Origin: Bursaphelenchus xylophilus
Taxonomy: Eukaryota; Nematoda; Chromadorea; Rhabditida; Aphelenchoididae
Direction: 5' to 3'
DNA length: 64,000 nucleotides
NCBI GenBank assembly: GCA_904066235.2
Contig: CAJFCV020000001.1
Coordinates: forward strand, 14,751,291-14,815,290
Under the pieces are notes generated by a model that did no database searches, was not told the DNA's origin, and saw nothing but the letters and a program-made list of their open reading frames with translations. Both the position numbers and the translations under genes were made by a program. Below are positions 12,601 through 23,867 of this stretch, one piece after another; the first letter of the stretch is position 1, and the number at the start of each line of letters is the position of its first letter.

Positions 12601-12768
12601 CTGGCTCAAATGTCGCTCAGCCAGAACGCGACGAACCCCGCCCCCCTGACGGTGGACCCCTGGCTGAACCAAATACCCCCCATCCAACAGCAGAACCCAT
12701 ACTGGAATCAAGAAAGCGCCGAGTCCATTCCACTTGCTCAATCTCAATGGAATTATTTGAATCAATAA
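9620..12768 (+). CDS. aha-1: ARNT-type bHLH-PAS transcription factor (AHA-1)
   Basis: Four exons, 9620-9887, 10247-10696, 11153-11784 and 12553-12768, join in phase to 521 residues. Exon 1 holds a Gln/Gly-rich leader and the basic region [15 protein letters not shown] (about residues 58-71) with the His, Glu and Arg that contact DNA in this family. Exon 2 gives helix 2 ([17 protein letters not shown]) and PAS-A (about 125-200). Exon 3 holds PAS-B (about 305-410), and exon 4 is a Gln/Pro/Asn-rich tail. ARNT is the shared nuclear partner of class I bHLH-PAS factors (AHR, HIF and SIM relatives). Introns 2 and 3 each carry one MITE. The TAA stop (12766-12768) lies inside an AATAAA signal at 12764-12769, predicting a very short 3' UTR. 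Identification is firm. Confidence 0.95.
10829..11085. mobile_element. Tc1/mariner-like MITE in aha-1 intron 2
   Basis: This 257-bp element is flanked by TA. Its ends are CAGTGACGGACCTGATC and the inverse of CAGTGGGGGACCTGATCC, with long imperfect inverted arms (GGCAAAAAACGTACC..). A close relative sits at 60164-60410. There is no coding capacity. Confidence 0.85.
11877..12133. mobile_element. mariner-derived MITE in aha-1 intron 3
   Basis: The ends TTAGGTTGGCAACTAAGT and its inverse are flanked by TA duplications. This terminal sequence is the well-known irritans-type mariner inverted repeat. At 257 bp with no transposase frame, the element is non-autonomous. Confidence 0.9.
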
Positions 12769-13187
12769 AGAAACGCGCGGGCGAGTGAACCCACAGCATC
12801 CCAATGGGACCATGGTTATGTAGTATAGTGCATTTCTCCCCCTATTTTGTCTCAAATGAACAATTTCAAGTGTTTTTTTTTTGATATTCGTCATCATGGA
12901 TAATATAAAAAATCCCAGCAGTGGCTCGCCTCACACGCTCCTTTTGTCGCCCCCCTCGGAACAGTCATACATTGTACTCACTCTTTCTCTATAACCCTCG
13001 AAAACTTTTAATCTCCTAACAAAAATTGTTTGTCTTATCAGTTGTCAAAGAAGAATGTAAGTGGATAAGATTATACCAAATAAAACCGATGAAAACACTC
13101 AAAAAAATGTGGGATGAAGAACCAAAAAAATTTATCAACAAAAAACAAGTCAATCCTAGTCAAAAACCAAACAATTTTTTCATTTTT

Positions 13188-14128
13188 TCAATTACTCTCC
13201 ACACTATTCCTCATCACATATTCGGTTGCCGAAATCTCCGTCGTCAGCGGCTCGTTGAACTGCGGCTGTGGCAGATTTCCATGATAAATGTTCTGTGTAA
13301 CATCTAGTTTGTCCAGTGGACTCCATTCTCCTTGAACTGACTTGATCTGAGCGGTTTGAAGCGATTTCAGCTTCACAATTGGCTCACCAGAGCGGCAACG
13401 GAGATCATTCATGTGACGGGAGACTTCGTTCAGCCTGGAAATGAGAAAATTTATATCCAAAATGGCATTTATGGTCTTCTGAAACTGATTTAAGCTCGGA
13501 TAAGTCAAAAGAATTTCGTTTTTAGCAACTTTTGATCCTCTGGAATTTCATAATGGACAACATCCGAAAAATTGAGAGATATCAGAATTCGCGGAAACGA
13601 TTGCCTCAAAAACACCGCTAATTGCATTCGTACCCTTTCTACAGATTTCTGCAAAAAATGGCATCAAAATAATCGAAATTCAACCTTCAACACATATTTT
13701 TCTTCATCATCACCTAAAATCAAGAGAACAATAAAAAAAAGTCAACCCACATCATTCCTTTCAAGTTCAAATGCACTGTCCGGCCATTGGCATACTCTCC
13801 ACGAACTGTTGGCACTGTTTGTCGCCTTGGAATCACATAAATGGCCACAGAGGGATTCGCGCGGGCGAAGTTTCCCAACTCCACTTCAATAAACTGCCGA
13901 GTTCCGACGGAAGCTTCATTCTTCAGATCAAAGTTGATCGTCAATCGATGCAGTTGGGGAATAGCTCGTCTAGCCCAACCACTGTGTTGAGGAACCGATG
14001 GAAAGCCTAAATATTGAAAATGAAGAAAAGAAATGGGAATACTTACCTTCAAGTCTAAAACCAAAATTCAAGGCTTTGGCAGCTGTGTAAAGGTTCTTCA
14101 GACGGTCGACTCTTGGTATCGCCGGCAT
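13188..14128 (-). CDS. mrpl-43: Mitochondrial ribosomal protein L43 (mL43)
   Basis: Three exons, 14047-14128, 13751-14006 and 13188-13434, join in phase to 194 residues. The core RQFIEVELGNFARANPSVAI, then VIPRRQTVPTVRGEYANG, matches the L51/S25/CI-B8 fold of mL43. A later segment (IKSVQGEWSPLDKLD) matches the conserved QGxWxP region. The start MPAIPRVDRLKNLYTAAKAL is basic and amphipathic, as expected for mitochondrial import. It is convergent with aha-1, with about 420 bases between the stops. A GGGTCAAGTGTTGC motif lies about 100 bases upstream of the ATG. Confidence 0.9.
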
Positions 14129-14229
14129 TCTAGTTCTTCTCGAACAGCTACCCTCAGCGACAAGAAGTTTTCGGTCAAAAGGAAAATAATTTCTCGAGAA
14201 AGAGGGAAACTTGACACATTTAGGGGTTT

Positions 14230-14244
14230 TGGGTCAAGTGTTGC
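14230..14244 (+). promoter_or_regulatory. GGGTCAAGTGTTGC motif upstream of mrpl-43
   Basis: It lies about 100 bases before the start codon and is preceded by an inverted ACTTGACAC at 14210-14218, giving a CTTGAC..GTCAAG pair. It is related to the motif at 14700, 33518 and 47004. Confidence 0.4.
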
Positions 14245-15113
14245 ATTGTGTGCAAGATCAAGCGTATTTTATTGCCCGATCAATGTTATGGACAAAACTG
14301 TTGGATTCTTGACATTAATTGGGATCTAGATCATGACATTGGTCATGAACTAGCTTGTTTTTTCGATAAACATGGATTTTATCATGGATTTACATATATT
14401 TTTTCATATTGACGGACTTTAAAATTTTTGACAGGACATACCTGAACCAGCTCACGAACTAGGTCACGAACAAGCCAACCAATGTGGCTCTCGTCGACTA
14501 GTCCTTTATTTTGGCCATTTTGAGAATATTTTTGACATTCACCTTGACCTTGATCATGACCTAGCTGGTGAGCTTGATGTTGGGCGATCAACCTGCCAAT
14601 ATTAACACGGACTACCGTAACCCCCATTAGCTGATTAGAGCATAAATAACAGCTCTTTTTTATATATTTATTGACCTTTTAAAACGCCACTCTTTAAGAT
14701 GGGTCAAGTCTTCCCCTCTCATCCATTGGCTCCAGAATCAGCGTAAAGTAAGAAAACAACTTCCAAAATAAAACGTATACCATTTTATTGATATGTACTA
14801 TAGCATGCATAACAGTAAATTCATTAAAAAGCAGTTATAAAATCGCGGAACAAAGTGCAAATACAATTAATTATGGACGATAATTAACGTGAAAGGCTTT
14901 GTTTTGTTGTTGATATGGAAATCAAACCCGTTTTCACCTCAAGATTTCATGGAATTTTTAAATTTTTCGAAAAAAATTTTTTTTTTTTTTGATTTTTTTC
15001 AATTCCAAAAAATTTCGATTAAAAGGCTAAAATACGACTTAAAGTTGTGTAAATTGGAAGGAAATCGGTGGGTCTCGGCAAGACGAGTCCTCTTTTTGCG
15101 CAACATCTCCGTT
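14245..15113. other. Intergenic DNA with a second GGGTCAAGTCTTCCCC site
   Basis: No exon was recognised. GGGTCAAGTCTTCCCCTCTC lies at 14701-14720. Around 14330-14600 an internally repetitive AC/TC-rich stretch with TCATGAACTAG/AGCTCACGAAC strings forms several weak inverted matches. Confidence 0.4.
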
Positions 15114-17040
15114 TCAGAATCCATTTTCCGTTTTCTCGGTGCTCATTGGCTGAAGTTCGGGTCCTCCCACGAAAACAATCGTGTTCCGTTTCTCGGGCTT
15201 TGGCGACTCGGAATGACTGTAGTTCAGGGCGACGGATGATGAGGTCGAGCCGTTCACCTTGATCACCGAGTCCAGTCGGAGGTCGTTTTGTTGCAAATGG
15301 TCGAGGAAATGCTTGGCCATCGCGGCTTGCCAAACGTTGTAAGCCAGGAACAGGGAGATGCCGAGGACCAGGACAAAACATTTCACGTAGTAGCCGAGGT
15401 TCTTGCCGGTGTCGAGAGCTGAAATTGGAGGTTTTATTGGCTCAAATGAACGATTTTGCGAGAGAAAGAAAGACTTGACCCATTTGGTCAAGTGTTGCTC
15501 TCAGTGGAATTTAACCAAATTGCTGGCTAAAAAAGCTATGTAGATATAACTACATGGTATTTCAGGGTCATAAAAGTAATATTAGACCTCAACTTTATCG
15601 ATAAACCCGTCAAAATCGCATATTTTAACCGAGAGGAACACTTGACTTTGAGTCAAGTCTTTTACTTCTCCAAAAATCGCGGAAAACTCACTGTCAAACG
15701 CCCAGTTGAACACCATAAGAATGTACAAGGGCTTGAAGAAGAAGTAAAACGCAAAAATTAACAGTAAATGTGATGCTAGGAAGATGTGGAAGTACTGAAA
15801 TTGAATTTTTTTTTATTTGAGTGTTTGCAAATTCAACTTACCGACACCCCCAATAAAGGGTACATAAACCGGTGATCGCGGCGGAAAACCGCGCCCGCCG
15901 TCAAAATCGTCACAATGTACGAAATGCTCAAGACGAAAATCGCTTTTCGGAAGTAAATCGCCAACAATGCGGTGAGCGCGATCAGAACAACAACTCCAAC
16001 CGCGATAATCAGCTTGATTCCACTCTGAAAATCGAACATGTCAGTCGTATTTTACATTTTTTGACAAATTTAATTTTTTGCACAGTGCAAGAATTTTGAG
16101 TGCACTGTGCGATTGAAATTTTATCCCTGCACAGTGCGAAAATTGATCCAACAATTTTTTTGCACTGTGCAAAAATAAGAGGATTTTGATTTGTCGTGAA
16201 TCCAAAAAAACTTTTGCACCGTGCGACAAAGACATTGGCGACAAAAATTGCACGGTGCAAAATGTCGCAAGTTTTGCACCGTGCTGATCTCCCTTCTTCC
16301 CAGTTGATTGCACTGTGCGGTCAGAATTTAACACAACCCGCGACAAATTGCACAGTGCGATGATTTTTTTGCACTGTGCGAATTCGGAAAAGAATCAATT
16401 TGCACCGTGCAAAAGTTTTTTTGAATTTTGAACCGCGATTTTTGCACCGTGCGGCAAAATTTTGCACTGTGCAATTTCGGGAAGGAATCAATTTGCACGG
16501 TGCAAAATTTCGAAAGTTTTGAGGTGTTTTTCCTTCCCAGTTGATTGCACTGTGCGGTCAGAATTCAAAACAACCCGCGACAAATTGCACAGTGCGGTGA
16601 CTTTTCTTTTGCACTGTGCGATTTCGGAAAAGCATCAATCTGCACGGTGCAAAATAAAATTTTATTTTTTTCGTTCGACCGCACAGTGCAGTCTGAGTTT
16701 CGAATAATCCGTTGCAACCTTTTTTGCACTGTGCGGATTTTGCGACAGACCATTTGCACTGTACGAACCTCGCGACAAACCTTTTGCACCGTGCGAAAAT
16801 CCTTTCTTTCCTCTTGCACAGTGCAAATCGCAAATTTTGAAACGATTTTTTTGCACTGTGCAAAACATTTTTTTATATTTTTTTGCACTGTGCGTTGACT
16901 TTTTAAAAATCGCACTGTGCAATTTCTTCCTCGTCCGCACCGTACATTCGCTTTTTCTCTAAACTCATTTCACTGCACTGTGCACTCACCCTGATGTGTA
17001 ACCGGCCGTACAAACATCGCTCGGATACTGTAGAATCCAT
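15114..17040 (-). CDS. Four-helix nematode membrane protein of unknown role
   Basis: Four exons, 16990-17040, 15842-16024, 15692-15794 and 15114-15418, join in phase to 213 residues. Hydrophobic segments lie at about 18-40, 45-62, 78-100 and 118-145, followed by a polar C-terminal tail rich in Ser, Pro and Glu. A short cytosolic-type N-terminus (MDSTVSERCLYGRLHIRSG) precedes helix 1. The layout resembles the small tetraspan families common in nematodes (DUF7027/LAPTM-like), but I cannot place it surely. CTTCAG lies immediately before ACATGG of the start, a likely trans-splice acceptor. Intron 1 is a 965-bp palindrome array whose last palindrome directly abuts the splice donor. Intron 3 carries paired CTTGACCC..GTCAAG motifs. 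Confidence 0.8.
16079..16983. repeat. GCACNGTGC palindrome array filling intron 1
   Basis: About 30 palindromes with a duplicated block: the run TTCCCAGTTGATTGCACTGT, then GCGGTCAGAATT..CAACCCGCGACAAATT, occurs near 16298 and 16537. The final palindrome (16974-16983) overlaps the first bases of the intron, so the donor reads GTGAGTGCACAGTGC on the minus strand. Confidence 0.9.
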
Positions 17041-17933
17041 GTCTGAAGAAGGGAATCAAATTTCGAATATTCAAAACGCCCGAGACTCGAAATGAAATCG
17101 AAGGGGAAAGTCGCGGAATGAGGTCAAAAGCGCCTCAGGGCGAGTTCCGGAAACCCGTGAAGAAGCTGAGGGGGGATGTTTTTTTGATGAGTTCTATCGA
17201 CAAAAAAATAACTTGATCGGTGGGAAGAATTTGAATAAAAATTGGGGAAAGATGGCATCCCGGGGATTTTTGGGATTTTTTGCAACGGAAAAATGCTTTT
17301 TTGATTTGGGAAATGTAATCTAAATTTAATAAAAAGTATGGTAATTATGACATTCACAAAATTTAGTAAGAAATTTTAACAAAATTTGACATTTTTTACA
17401 AAAAAATAACAAAAAAAGTGATTTTTTGATTTTAAAATGGCTATATCTCGAAGCATTCTGCATAACGCGGTCTGAAATTTTTCAGATTTTCTTACAAGGG
17501 TCTAATATTCTTTTTACCAAAATTTAATGGCAATCCGAGCAAAAAAAATTTAATTTAAGTTTGATTTTTTTCTTTTTTTAGGCCAAAAAGTACCCCAATT
17601 TTTCGGAAATTGCAAAGTGTTGCAGATTTTTTGACAAAATTTTTTTTTTTTTTAAAAGGGAAAAAATTGCGATTACAGTGATAAAAATGGCTCAAAAAAG
17701 AAGAATTGGGCTGAAAGGAGCCAGCAATTGAAATGGAGATCAATAAATGACCGAAAAGTATATGATGAGAAGTGTAAAAAGGCGCGCGAGAAGTTCCCTC
17801 GCCACGGGAAAAACGTGAAATTGCAAAAATCCAGAAATTAGTGAGCAATTGAACGCGATGAGATTTGATCAGAGAGCCATTCTAGGCGTTATTTTTATTG
17901 TCAAGTCTGCTTTTCGAATTTTTTTCCGAACAC
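17041..17933. other. Intergenic, AT-rich
   Basis: Upstream region of the four-helix gene. No exon, RNA gene or clear element was recognised. Long T-rich runs lie near 17520-17660. Confidence 0.4.
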
Positions 17934-18868
17934 GCACTGTGCAATTTTTCAATTTTAATTTTGTGCACTGTGCAGGCAAAAAATATTTTTTTGCACTGTG
18001 CAAAAGTTGCGACAAACTTTCGCGTTTTCATCGCACGGTGCGGTTTAAAAAATTTTTTATTTCCTGTTTGCACTGTGCAAAAAAATTCCTGCACTGTGCG
18101 GACAAAACAATATTTCTTTGCACAGTGCAAAAGTTGCGACAAACTTTCGCGTTTTCACCGCACAGTGTGATTGAAAAAATATTTCATTTCCATTTGCACT
18201 GTGCAATGGGAATTTCCTTTTATTTTTAGGCTTGCACTGTGCGGGCAAAGAATATTTCTTTGCACTGTGCAAAAGTTGCGACAAACTTTTGCGCTCTTAC
18301 CGCCAGGGGTGGTCAGCAGACCCTATTTTTCCGATTTTCGGCCCGCGGCCCGGCCCGTCTAATCACCGGCCCGGCCCGGCCCGTCTAGTCTTTTTCCAGG
18401 CCCGGCCCGGCCCGTGCAGGCCCGTCTATAGAGGGTTCTGCGAACTGCGCCCAGGCTCGGGATCTAAACTGAGGCAAAAAAGGCGTTGATCTAGCTAGTA
18501 AAGGATCAATGTGATAGTTTTGTGGTTCTATAATGGAACTATAGACTTGTAAACGTGTTAGAACTTGAGAAACAGCAACTATAACAACATCAATTAATTT
18601 TCCCGGCGCGAAAACAATGAATGCCAACGGTTTGACATTGTATTTTAGACGGGCCGGGCCGGGCCGGAAAAACCCCAGGCCCGCGGCCCGGCCCGGCCCG
18701 TGACGGGCCCGGCCCGTTTGTCAATTTCCATTTTTGAGGCCGGCCGGCCCGTTTGGGCCGGGGCGCCGACCACCCCTGCTTACCGCACGGTGCGGTTTGT
18801 AAAATTTTTTATTTCTAATTTGCACTGTGCAGTGGGAATTTCGCTTTATTTTTAGGCTTGCACAGTGC
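17934..18868. repeat. GCACNGTGC palindrome array split by a hAT-type insertion
   Basis: Palindromes flank the 475-bp element at 18304-18778. Three repeated blocks contain AAAAGTTGCGACAAACTTTC after a palindrome (18001, 18128, 18270), so the array grew by block duplication of about 130-140 bases before the element inserted. Confidence 0.88.
18304..18778. mobile_element. hAT-superfamily MITE with perfect 8-bp duplication
   Basis: The element starts CAGGGGTGGTCAGC and ends with the inverse of CAGGGGTGGTCGGC. CTTACCGC is repeated at 18296-18303 and 18779-18786. Subterminal regions are made of CCCGGCCCGG-type GC-rich repeats in inverted arms. The TIR form and 8-bp duplication are diagnostic of hAT. 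No transposase is present. Confidence 0.93.
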
Positions 18869-19443
18869 GGCGAATAAAAAAACTGGAATTAAACTTGATT
18901 AATGGGCAAAAATCGATGAGTAAAGTGGAAAATAATTGGTTTTCGACTATTTGAGATTCAAAGAAATAAATATTTTTTCATCAAAAAAGTAGACTACAAT
19001 AAAAATTTAAAAATTTTTTTTTGGATTGGAAATTTTTTTTGCACAAAATTCCGGATGAAGCTCAAGAATTGAACAGACAATAAATCTTGTTCTAATAATT
19101 ACAAAACAAGATCCGATTCGAAACCCTTTTATATTGTTTTATATTGTAGTAGCAAGTCTAATAAAGGATTTCCCGGATATTCTCGGGAAACAATTGAATA
19201 CAAAAGATTGGAAGTCGGATAGGATGGTGTTTCAAGACATTCGGCGGGATTGACAATGACTATATTACATTCAGGTTTTTGTGACGAGACCTGGAACCAA
19301 TTTTAATGGTAGTCTATTTGAAAAATGTGTCAAATTTTTTTTGGATGTTGAAGTAGGACACACGCAGCTTATTTTTCAATGGCAACTACGATTTTTGACT
19401 ATTGATTCGGTTTAAACTACAGTAATTAAAAATTTTATACGCC
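18869..19443. other. AT-rich spacer between arrays
   Basis: Nothing recognisable on either strand. Confidence 0.4.
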
Positions 19444-20199
19444 GCACCGTGCAACCCAAAAAATAGTGGAAAATTTGGACTGCACAATGCAAACAGAAAA
19501 AGCATTTTTTTAAATTCGCACTGTGCGGTAGTCGCGACAAAAAGTCCTTGGAAATTTTTCACGGCCCCCAAATTCCGAAAAATTGATTTGTCGCTGCGAA
19601 AAATGGAAATCGCGCGCGATGCAAAAAAAAAAACAAAATTGCACTGTGCAAACGCACTTTTGGGCCGGATGCACAGTGCAAAATGTTTTTTCGAGCTCAT
19701 GCACAGTGCAGGGTCGCAGAAAATTCTTTGCACTTTTTGCCGCGACTTGAAAAATCAAAAACTTGTCGCGGCTTTTGCACGGTGCAAATCTTTTTCTTGC
19801 ACTGTGCAAAAAACTTTTGGGCCGGATGCACGGTGCAAAGTCGCAGAAAATTTCTTTGCTGCGACAAAAATCAAAAATTTGTCGCGGCTTTTGCACCGTG
19901 CAAACGAGTTTTGCTGCACAGTGCAAAATCTTTTTGGGCCGGATGCACGGTGCAAAGTCGCAGAAAATTTCTTTTGCTGCGACAAGAATCAAAAATTTGT
20001 CGCGGCTTTTGCACCGTGCAGAATCTTTTTTTTTGCACTGTGCAAAAAACTTTTGAGCCGGATGCACGGTGCAAAGTCGCAGAAATTCCTTTTGTCGCGG
20101 CTTTTGCAAGGTGCAAACGAGTTTTGATTGCACAGTGCAAAAATATTTTTCTTGCACTGTGCGAAAAAACTAATTTTTTTGGAAAAGATTGCACAGTGC
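19444..20199. repeat. GCACNGTGC palindrome array with ~125-bp tandem blocks
   Basis: Blocks beginning GGGCCGGATGCACGGTGC recur near 19818, 19936 and (as GAGCCGG) 20055, each with GTCGCAGAAA and GTCGCGGCTTTTGCACC. Spacers carry a second short motif, GTCGCGGC or GCTGCGACAA, at a fixed place relative to the palindromes. Confidence 0.88.
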
Positions 20200-20765
20200 G
20201 AAAAAATAAAAATACAAAAAAACTGGCTAGACAAGACGTGTAATTAAAAGCAAACAGCCTCCCCTCTTCCTAACGGGATTACTCGTTGCAACTTCTTTTC
20301 ATTAGCCCCAGAAATCCCCCTTTTTGAAAATCCCATTTGTTCGGCGGCGGATTTACAAAAACAAAAAGATGCCCGGAGGGCGGCAGCGATAACCATCCAC
20401 GGAGATCTTGTCGGGCGTGTTTTTGGGCCCTCCAAGAATATTCAAAGTCAAAAATGAAGAGGCTGTTTGCGCAATTTTGAACGGAAATTTTTTGGAGAAA
20501 AAAGATGGCAAAGAAGATAAAAGGAGACGCTGAATATTCGTAAATGGACTCAAAAATTTGTCGACGGATTTGTCGGAGAAAAATACTTGAAATTTTCGAA
20601 AATAAAAAAATTTTTAATTTTATAAAAAATTTTTTGCGATGAAAAAGTACCATTACAACAAAAAAACAAGCATGATTCATCGACAAGTAAGGTCATCCTA
20701 TCTTTTGATCAGCAAAATTTCGCTAAAATGCCTTTAAAATTCGGTCTCAAGGTCATTATTTCGAA
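20200..20765. other. Spacer without recognised genes
   Basis: Moderate GC near 20250-20420, then AT-rich. No exon with supporting splice sites was found. Confidence 0.35.
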
Positions 20766-21054
20766 TGCACAGTGCAGTGAAAAAAATCTTTTTTTGACTG
20801 CACCGCGCAATGCAAACCTGATTTTGCACTGTGCGAAAGTTTTTTGACCTCTTTTTACCGCACTGTGCAAGCCGCCAAAACTTTTCAACCGCACTGTGCA
20901 ATGAAAGAAGCCTTTTATTTTGCACTGTGCAAAAGTTTTTTGACCTTTTTTCACTGCACTGTGCAAGCCGCCAAAACTTTGCAACTGCACTGTGCAATAA
21001 AACAAGCGTCTTATTTTGCACTGTGCAAAAGAATTTTTTGGATTTGCACCGTGC
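20766..21054. repeat. GCACNGTGC palindrome array
   Basis: Nine or ten palindromes. A block containing AAGCCGCCAAAACTTT and AAAGTTTTTTGACC is present twice (about 20830-20935 and 20935-21035). Confidence 0.88.
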
Positions 21055-21087
21055 AAAAAGCCCTCAACCCATTCCCTTTCCCTTCAG

Positions 21088-21275
21088 AGGAACTGGTCAA
21101 GAAAAAACGCATTCCATCGACCATTCACAGCGATGGCCTCGCTGGAATGGGCTTCCGTCTCACCTTAAAAATAAATCAGTGTCTGCGTCGCCGTTTTTTT
21201 CGTCGATGGAATCGAATTTTCTCATCCTCGGTTGCGCAATTGCTCCATCGACTGAGCGCGTCGTTGGAAACGTAA
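21088..21275 (+). CDS. Possible 3' exon, gene unknown
   Basis: After CCCTTCAG an open frame begins with GAG GAA CTG GTC and reads KKKRIPSTIHSDGLAGMGF, ending in a Arg/Phe-rich tail and TAA at 21275. It sits between two palindrome arrays with no identified partner exon. The reverse strand is also open over much of it. Weakly supported. Confidence 0.2.
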
Positions 21276-21317
21276 CGATCGACGACGTTTAAGCCTCGCG
21301 TTAACGTGCTTAGAGCC

Positions 21318-22276
21318 GCACAGTGCAATTTGTGAATGGTTGACGCACAGTGCGGAAAATTGAAGAAGACTTGTTGGCACAGTGCAAAATTCTCGGCAGA
21401 CTTTTTTGCGCCGTGCAAATCTGGCGACAATCTTGTTTTGCACAGTGCAAATCGTCTGTCGTGAAATTCGCACGGTGCAAAAAAAAGTTTCTTCTGCACT
21501 GTGCAAAAAAAGTTTGTCGAGAAGTTTGCACAGTGCAAATGGTCTGTCGCAAAATTTGCACTGTGCAAGAGGAAAGAAAGTTGTTTCGCACGGTGCAAAA
21601 GGTTTCCCGCGGGATTCGCACAGTGCAAAAAAAATAAAAGAATGGCAATTTCTTCTGCACTGTGCAAAAAGTCTGCCGAGGAGTTTGCACAGTGCAAAAT
21701 GTCTGTCGCGAGATTTGCACGGTGCAAAGGAATTTTCGAGGGGTTTGCACTGTGCAAGAGGAAAGAAAGTTGTTTCGCACGGTGCAAATGGTCTGTCGCA
21801 AAGTCCGCACGGTGCAAAAAAATAAAAGAGTGGCAATTTCATGTCTGTCGCGAGGTTTGCACGGTGCAAAGGAATTTTCGAGGGGTTTGCACTGTGCAAG
21901 AGGAAAGAAAGTTGTTTTGCACGGTGCAAATGGTCTGTCGCAAAGTCCGCACGGTGCAAAAAGACAAAAAAAAAGGCAATTTCTTTTGCACTGTGCAAAA
22001 AAGTCTGTCAAGGCGTATGCACAGTGCAAAATGTTTGTCGCTTGATTTGCACAGTGCAAAAGGATTTTCGAGGGGTTTGCACTGTGCAAGAGGAAGGAAA
22101 GTTGTTTCGCACGGTGCAAAAGGTTTCCCGCGGGATTCGCACAGTGCAAAAAAATAAAAGAGTGGCAATTTCTTCTGCACTGTGCAAAAACGTCTGCCGA
22201 GGAGTTTGCACAGCGCAAAATGTCTGTCGCAAGATTTGCACGGTGCAAAGGGACTTTCGAGTAGTTTGCACAGTGC
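21318..22276. repeat. GCACNGTGC palindrome array with recurring TCTGTCGC spacers
   Basis: About 38 palindromes, one every 25 bases. A block of about 170-190 bases (palindrome, GTCTGTCGC, palindrome, AAGGAATTTTCGAGGGGTT, palindrome, AAGAGGAAAGAAAGTTGTTT) recurs near 21700, 21845 and 22025. The spacers have therefore been amplified with the palindromes. Confidence 0.9.
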
Positions 22277-22584
22277 GAAAAAAACGAAATTCCCAATAAC
22301 CTTGACTTTCCAAATCGGGTTCTAAAATTTGAAAAATCGAAAAAATGGAAGAAGATATCACACTGATCTCACGTAATCATAAAAACCTCCCTTGAGTCGC
22401 CTTTTATGACCGCTGGCGGATTCACTTTTTACCCGCGAATCCAAACAATTTTCTTTTTACCTGCAGATTTTGGAGGGAACAAGATTCCACGGAGATCAGT
22501 GACGTCATCTGAGGTCACAGAAACTACAGAAAATTAATTATTGTGGGGTCATAAACGTAATTTTATGGGACTGCTTTTACGGTT
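22277..22584. other. Spacer
   Basis: No gene recognised. It contains two loosely similar GGAGATCAGTGACGTCATC-like strings. Confidence 0.35.
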
Positions 22585-22980
22585 TGCACTGTGCTAATTG
22601 TGGAAACTGTGATTGCACCGTGCGAAAAATAACAAGGGCAAAAAGTGCACAGTGCAATGTGAAAATAATCTGTTGCACTGTGCGGAGGGTTGTCGCAAAA
22701 TTTGCACAGTGCAAAACGAGAGATGAAAGCGAATTGAAAGACTGCACAGTGCAGACAAAGAAAAACTCATAAATTGCACAGTGCAATTTGAAAAAACTTG
22801 TTGCACAGTGCAGAGAGTTGTCGCAAATTCTGCACAGTGCAAAACGAGGAATGAGAGCGAGCGGAAAACCTGCACAGTGCAGACCAAAAAAACTCAGCAA
22901 CTGCACAGCGCAATGTGAAAATAATCTGATTGCACTGTGCAGAGGGTTGTCGCAAATTCGACACAGTGCAAAATGAGGAA

Positions 22981-23253
22981 TATTACGCTTTTTCAAAAGT
23001 GCAGACACATTTTCCGGCCTTTTTTTGCACCGCACAGTGCAAGTTTCGTGTTCCCCGCGCGACGCGATCCGATTCGAAACATTTTGCACTGTGCAATTTC
23101 AAAAAATTCGCGCCGGCTCCGTTGAAAAAAGCTTGCGTCGCAGCGATATCCGGTTGCACAGTGCAAAAGGTCAAAATGCACCCCGCAAAAGGGAGTTTTG
23201 TGCACGGTGCGGCCCACGACAAAATGTGTCTGCACTTTTGAAAAAGCGTAATA
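22981..23253. mobile_element. TIR element E1, perfect 33-bp inverted termini
   Basis: Left end TATTACGCTTTTTCAAAAGT (to 23013) and right end 23221-23253 are exact reverse complements over 33 bases. The 273-bp element contains several palindromes and no coding frame. Its right end abuts element E2. Confidence 0.85.
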
Positions 23254-23510
23254 CTAGGCGGGCCAAAAAGTCTTGACATGTTTTCGCACCGTGCGGGCGC
23301 ATGAATTCGGTGTCGCGACGAGGTGTCGCGCGATAAAACCTTTGGCGGGGTGCGAATGAAGAACGCACTGTGCGTTGTTTACCCTTTTCAAAACAATCTT
23401 TTTTGCACTGTGCGGTGTCGCATTGCACCGTAAATTTTTCTTGTCGCCGCGCGACAAATTGCATGCACGACGGCGCACTGTTGCATGTCAAGACTTTTTG
23501 GCCCGCCTAG
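23254..23510. mobile_element. TIR element E2, CTAGGCGGGCC family
   Basis: The 27-bp perfect termini begin CTAGGCGGGCCAAAAAGTCT and are flanked by TA on both sides. The interior carries GCACCGTGC and GCACTGTGC palindromes and GTCGCG strings. It is nearly identical to E6 (24823-25082) and related to the element at 48.8 kb. Confidence 0.88.
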
Positions 23511-23512
23511 TA

Positions 23513-23669
23513 CTAGGCGCGACATAAAGTCCGTAGAAATTGCACAGTGCGTTTTTCCCCCCCCGCGCCGCTGCGACTTTCCGTTTTTGCACTAGCGACA
23601 TGCACTTTTCGGCGAGCGCACCCCGCGACATCGGCGAAAAAAATTCTACGGACTTTATGGCGCGACTAA
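23513..23669. mobile_element. TIR element E3, CTAGGCGCGACATAAAGTCC termini
   Basis: Left end CTAGGCGCGACATAAAGTCC; right end is the inverse of TTAGTCGCGCCATAAAGTCC. TA lies on each side. The element is 157 bp and GC-rich inside. Confidence 0.8.
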
Positions 23670-23671
23670 TA

Positions 23672-23865
23672 CTAGTCCTTCCGTAAAGTCGCTGGAATTT
23701 TTTCGGCGACATCCACTCTGCGAAACCGAAAGTTCACTTTGCACTGTGCAATTTTTGGCTTTTTGCACAGTGCATTAGGCTTTTTTGGGCTGTCGCTCGC
23801 ACCCTGAGTTTTTTCGCACAGTGCACGTCGCCGAAATCATTCCAGCGACTTTACGGAAGGACTAG
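23672..23865. mobile_element. TIR element E4, CTAGTCCTTCCGTAAAGTCG termini
   Basis: Perfect inverted termini CTAGTCCTTCCGTAAAGTCG, TA on both sides, 194 bp. The terminus resembles Stowaway/Tc1-mariner ends in form. Confidence 0.85.
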
Positions 23866-23867
23866 TA

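Noticed and set aside
15165..15185. TTTTCGTGGGAGGACCC as a further copy of the intronic motif
   Set aside because: It lies in coding sequence (IVFVGGP) of the four-helix gene and differs at the core.
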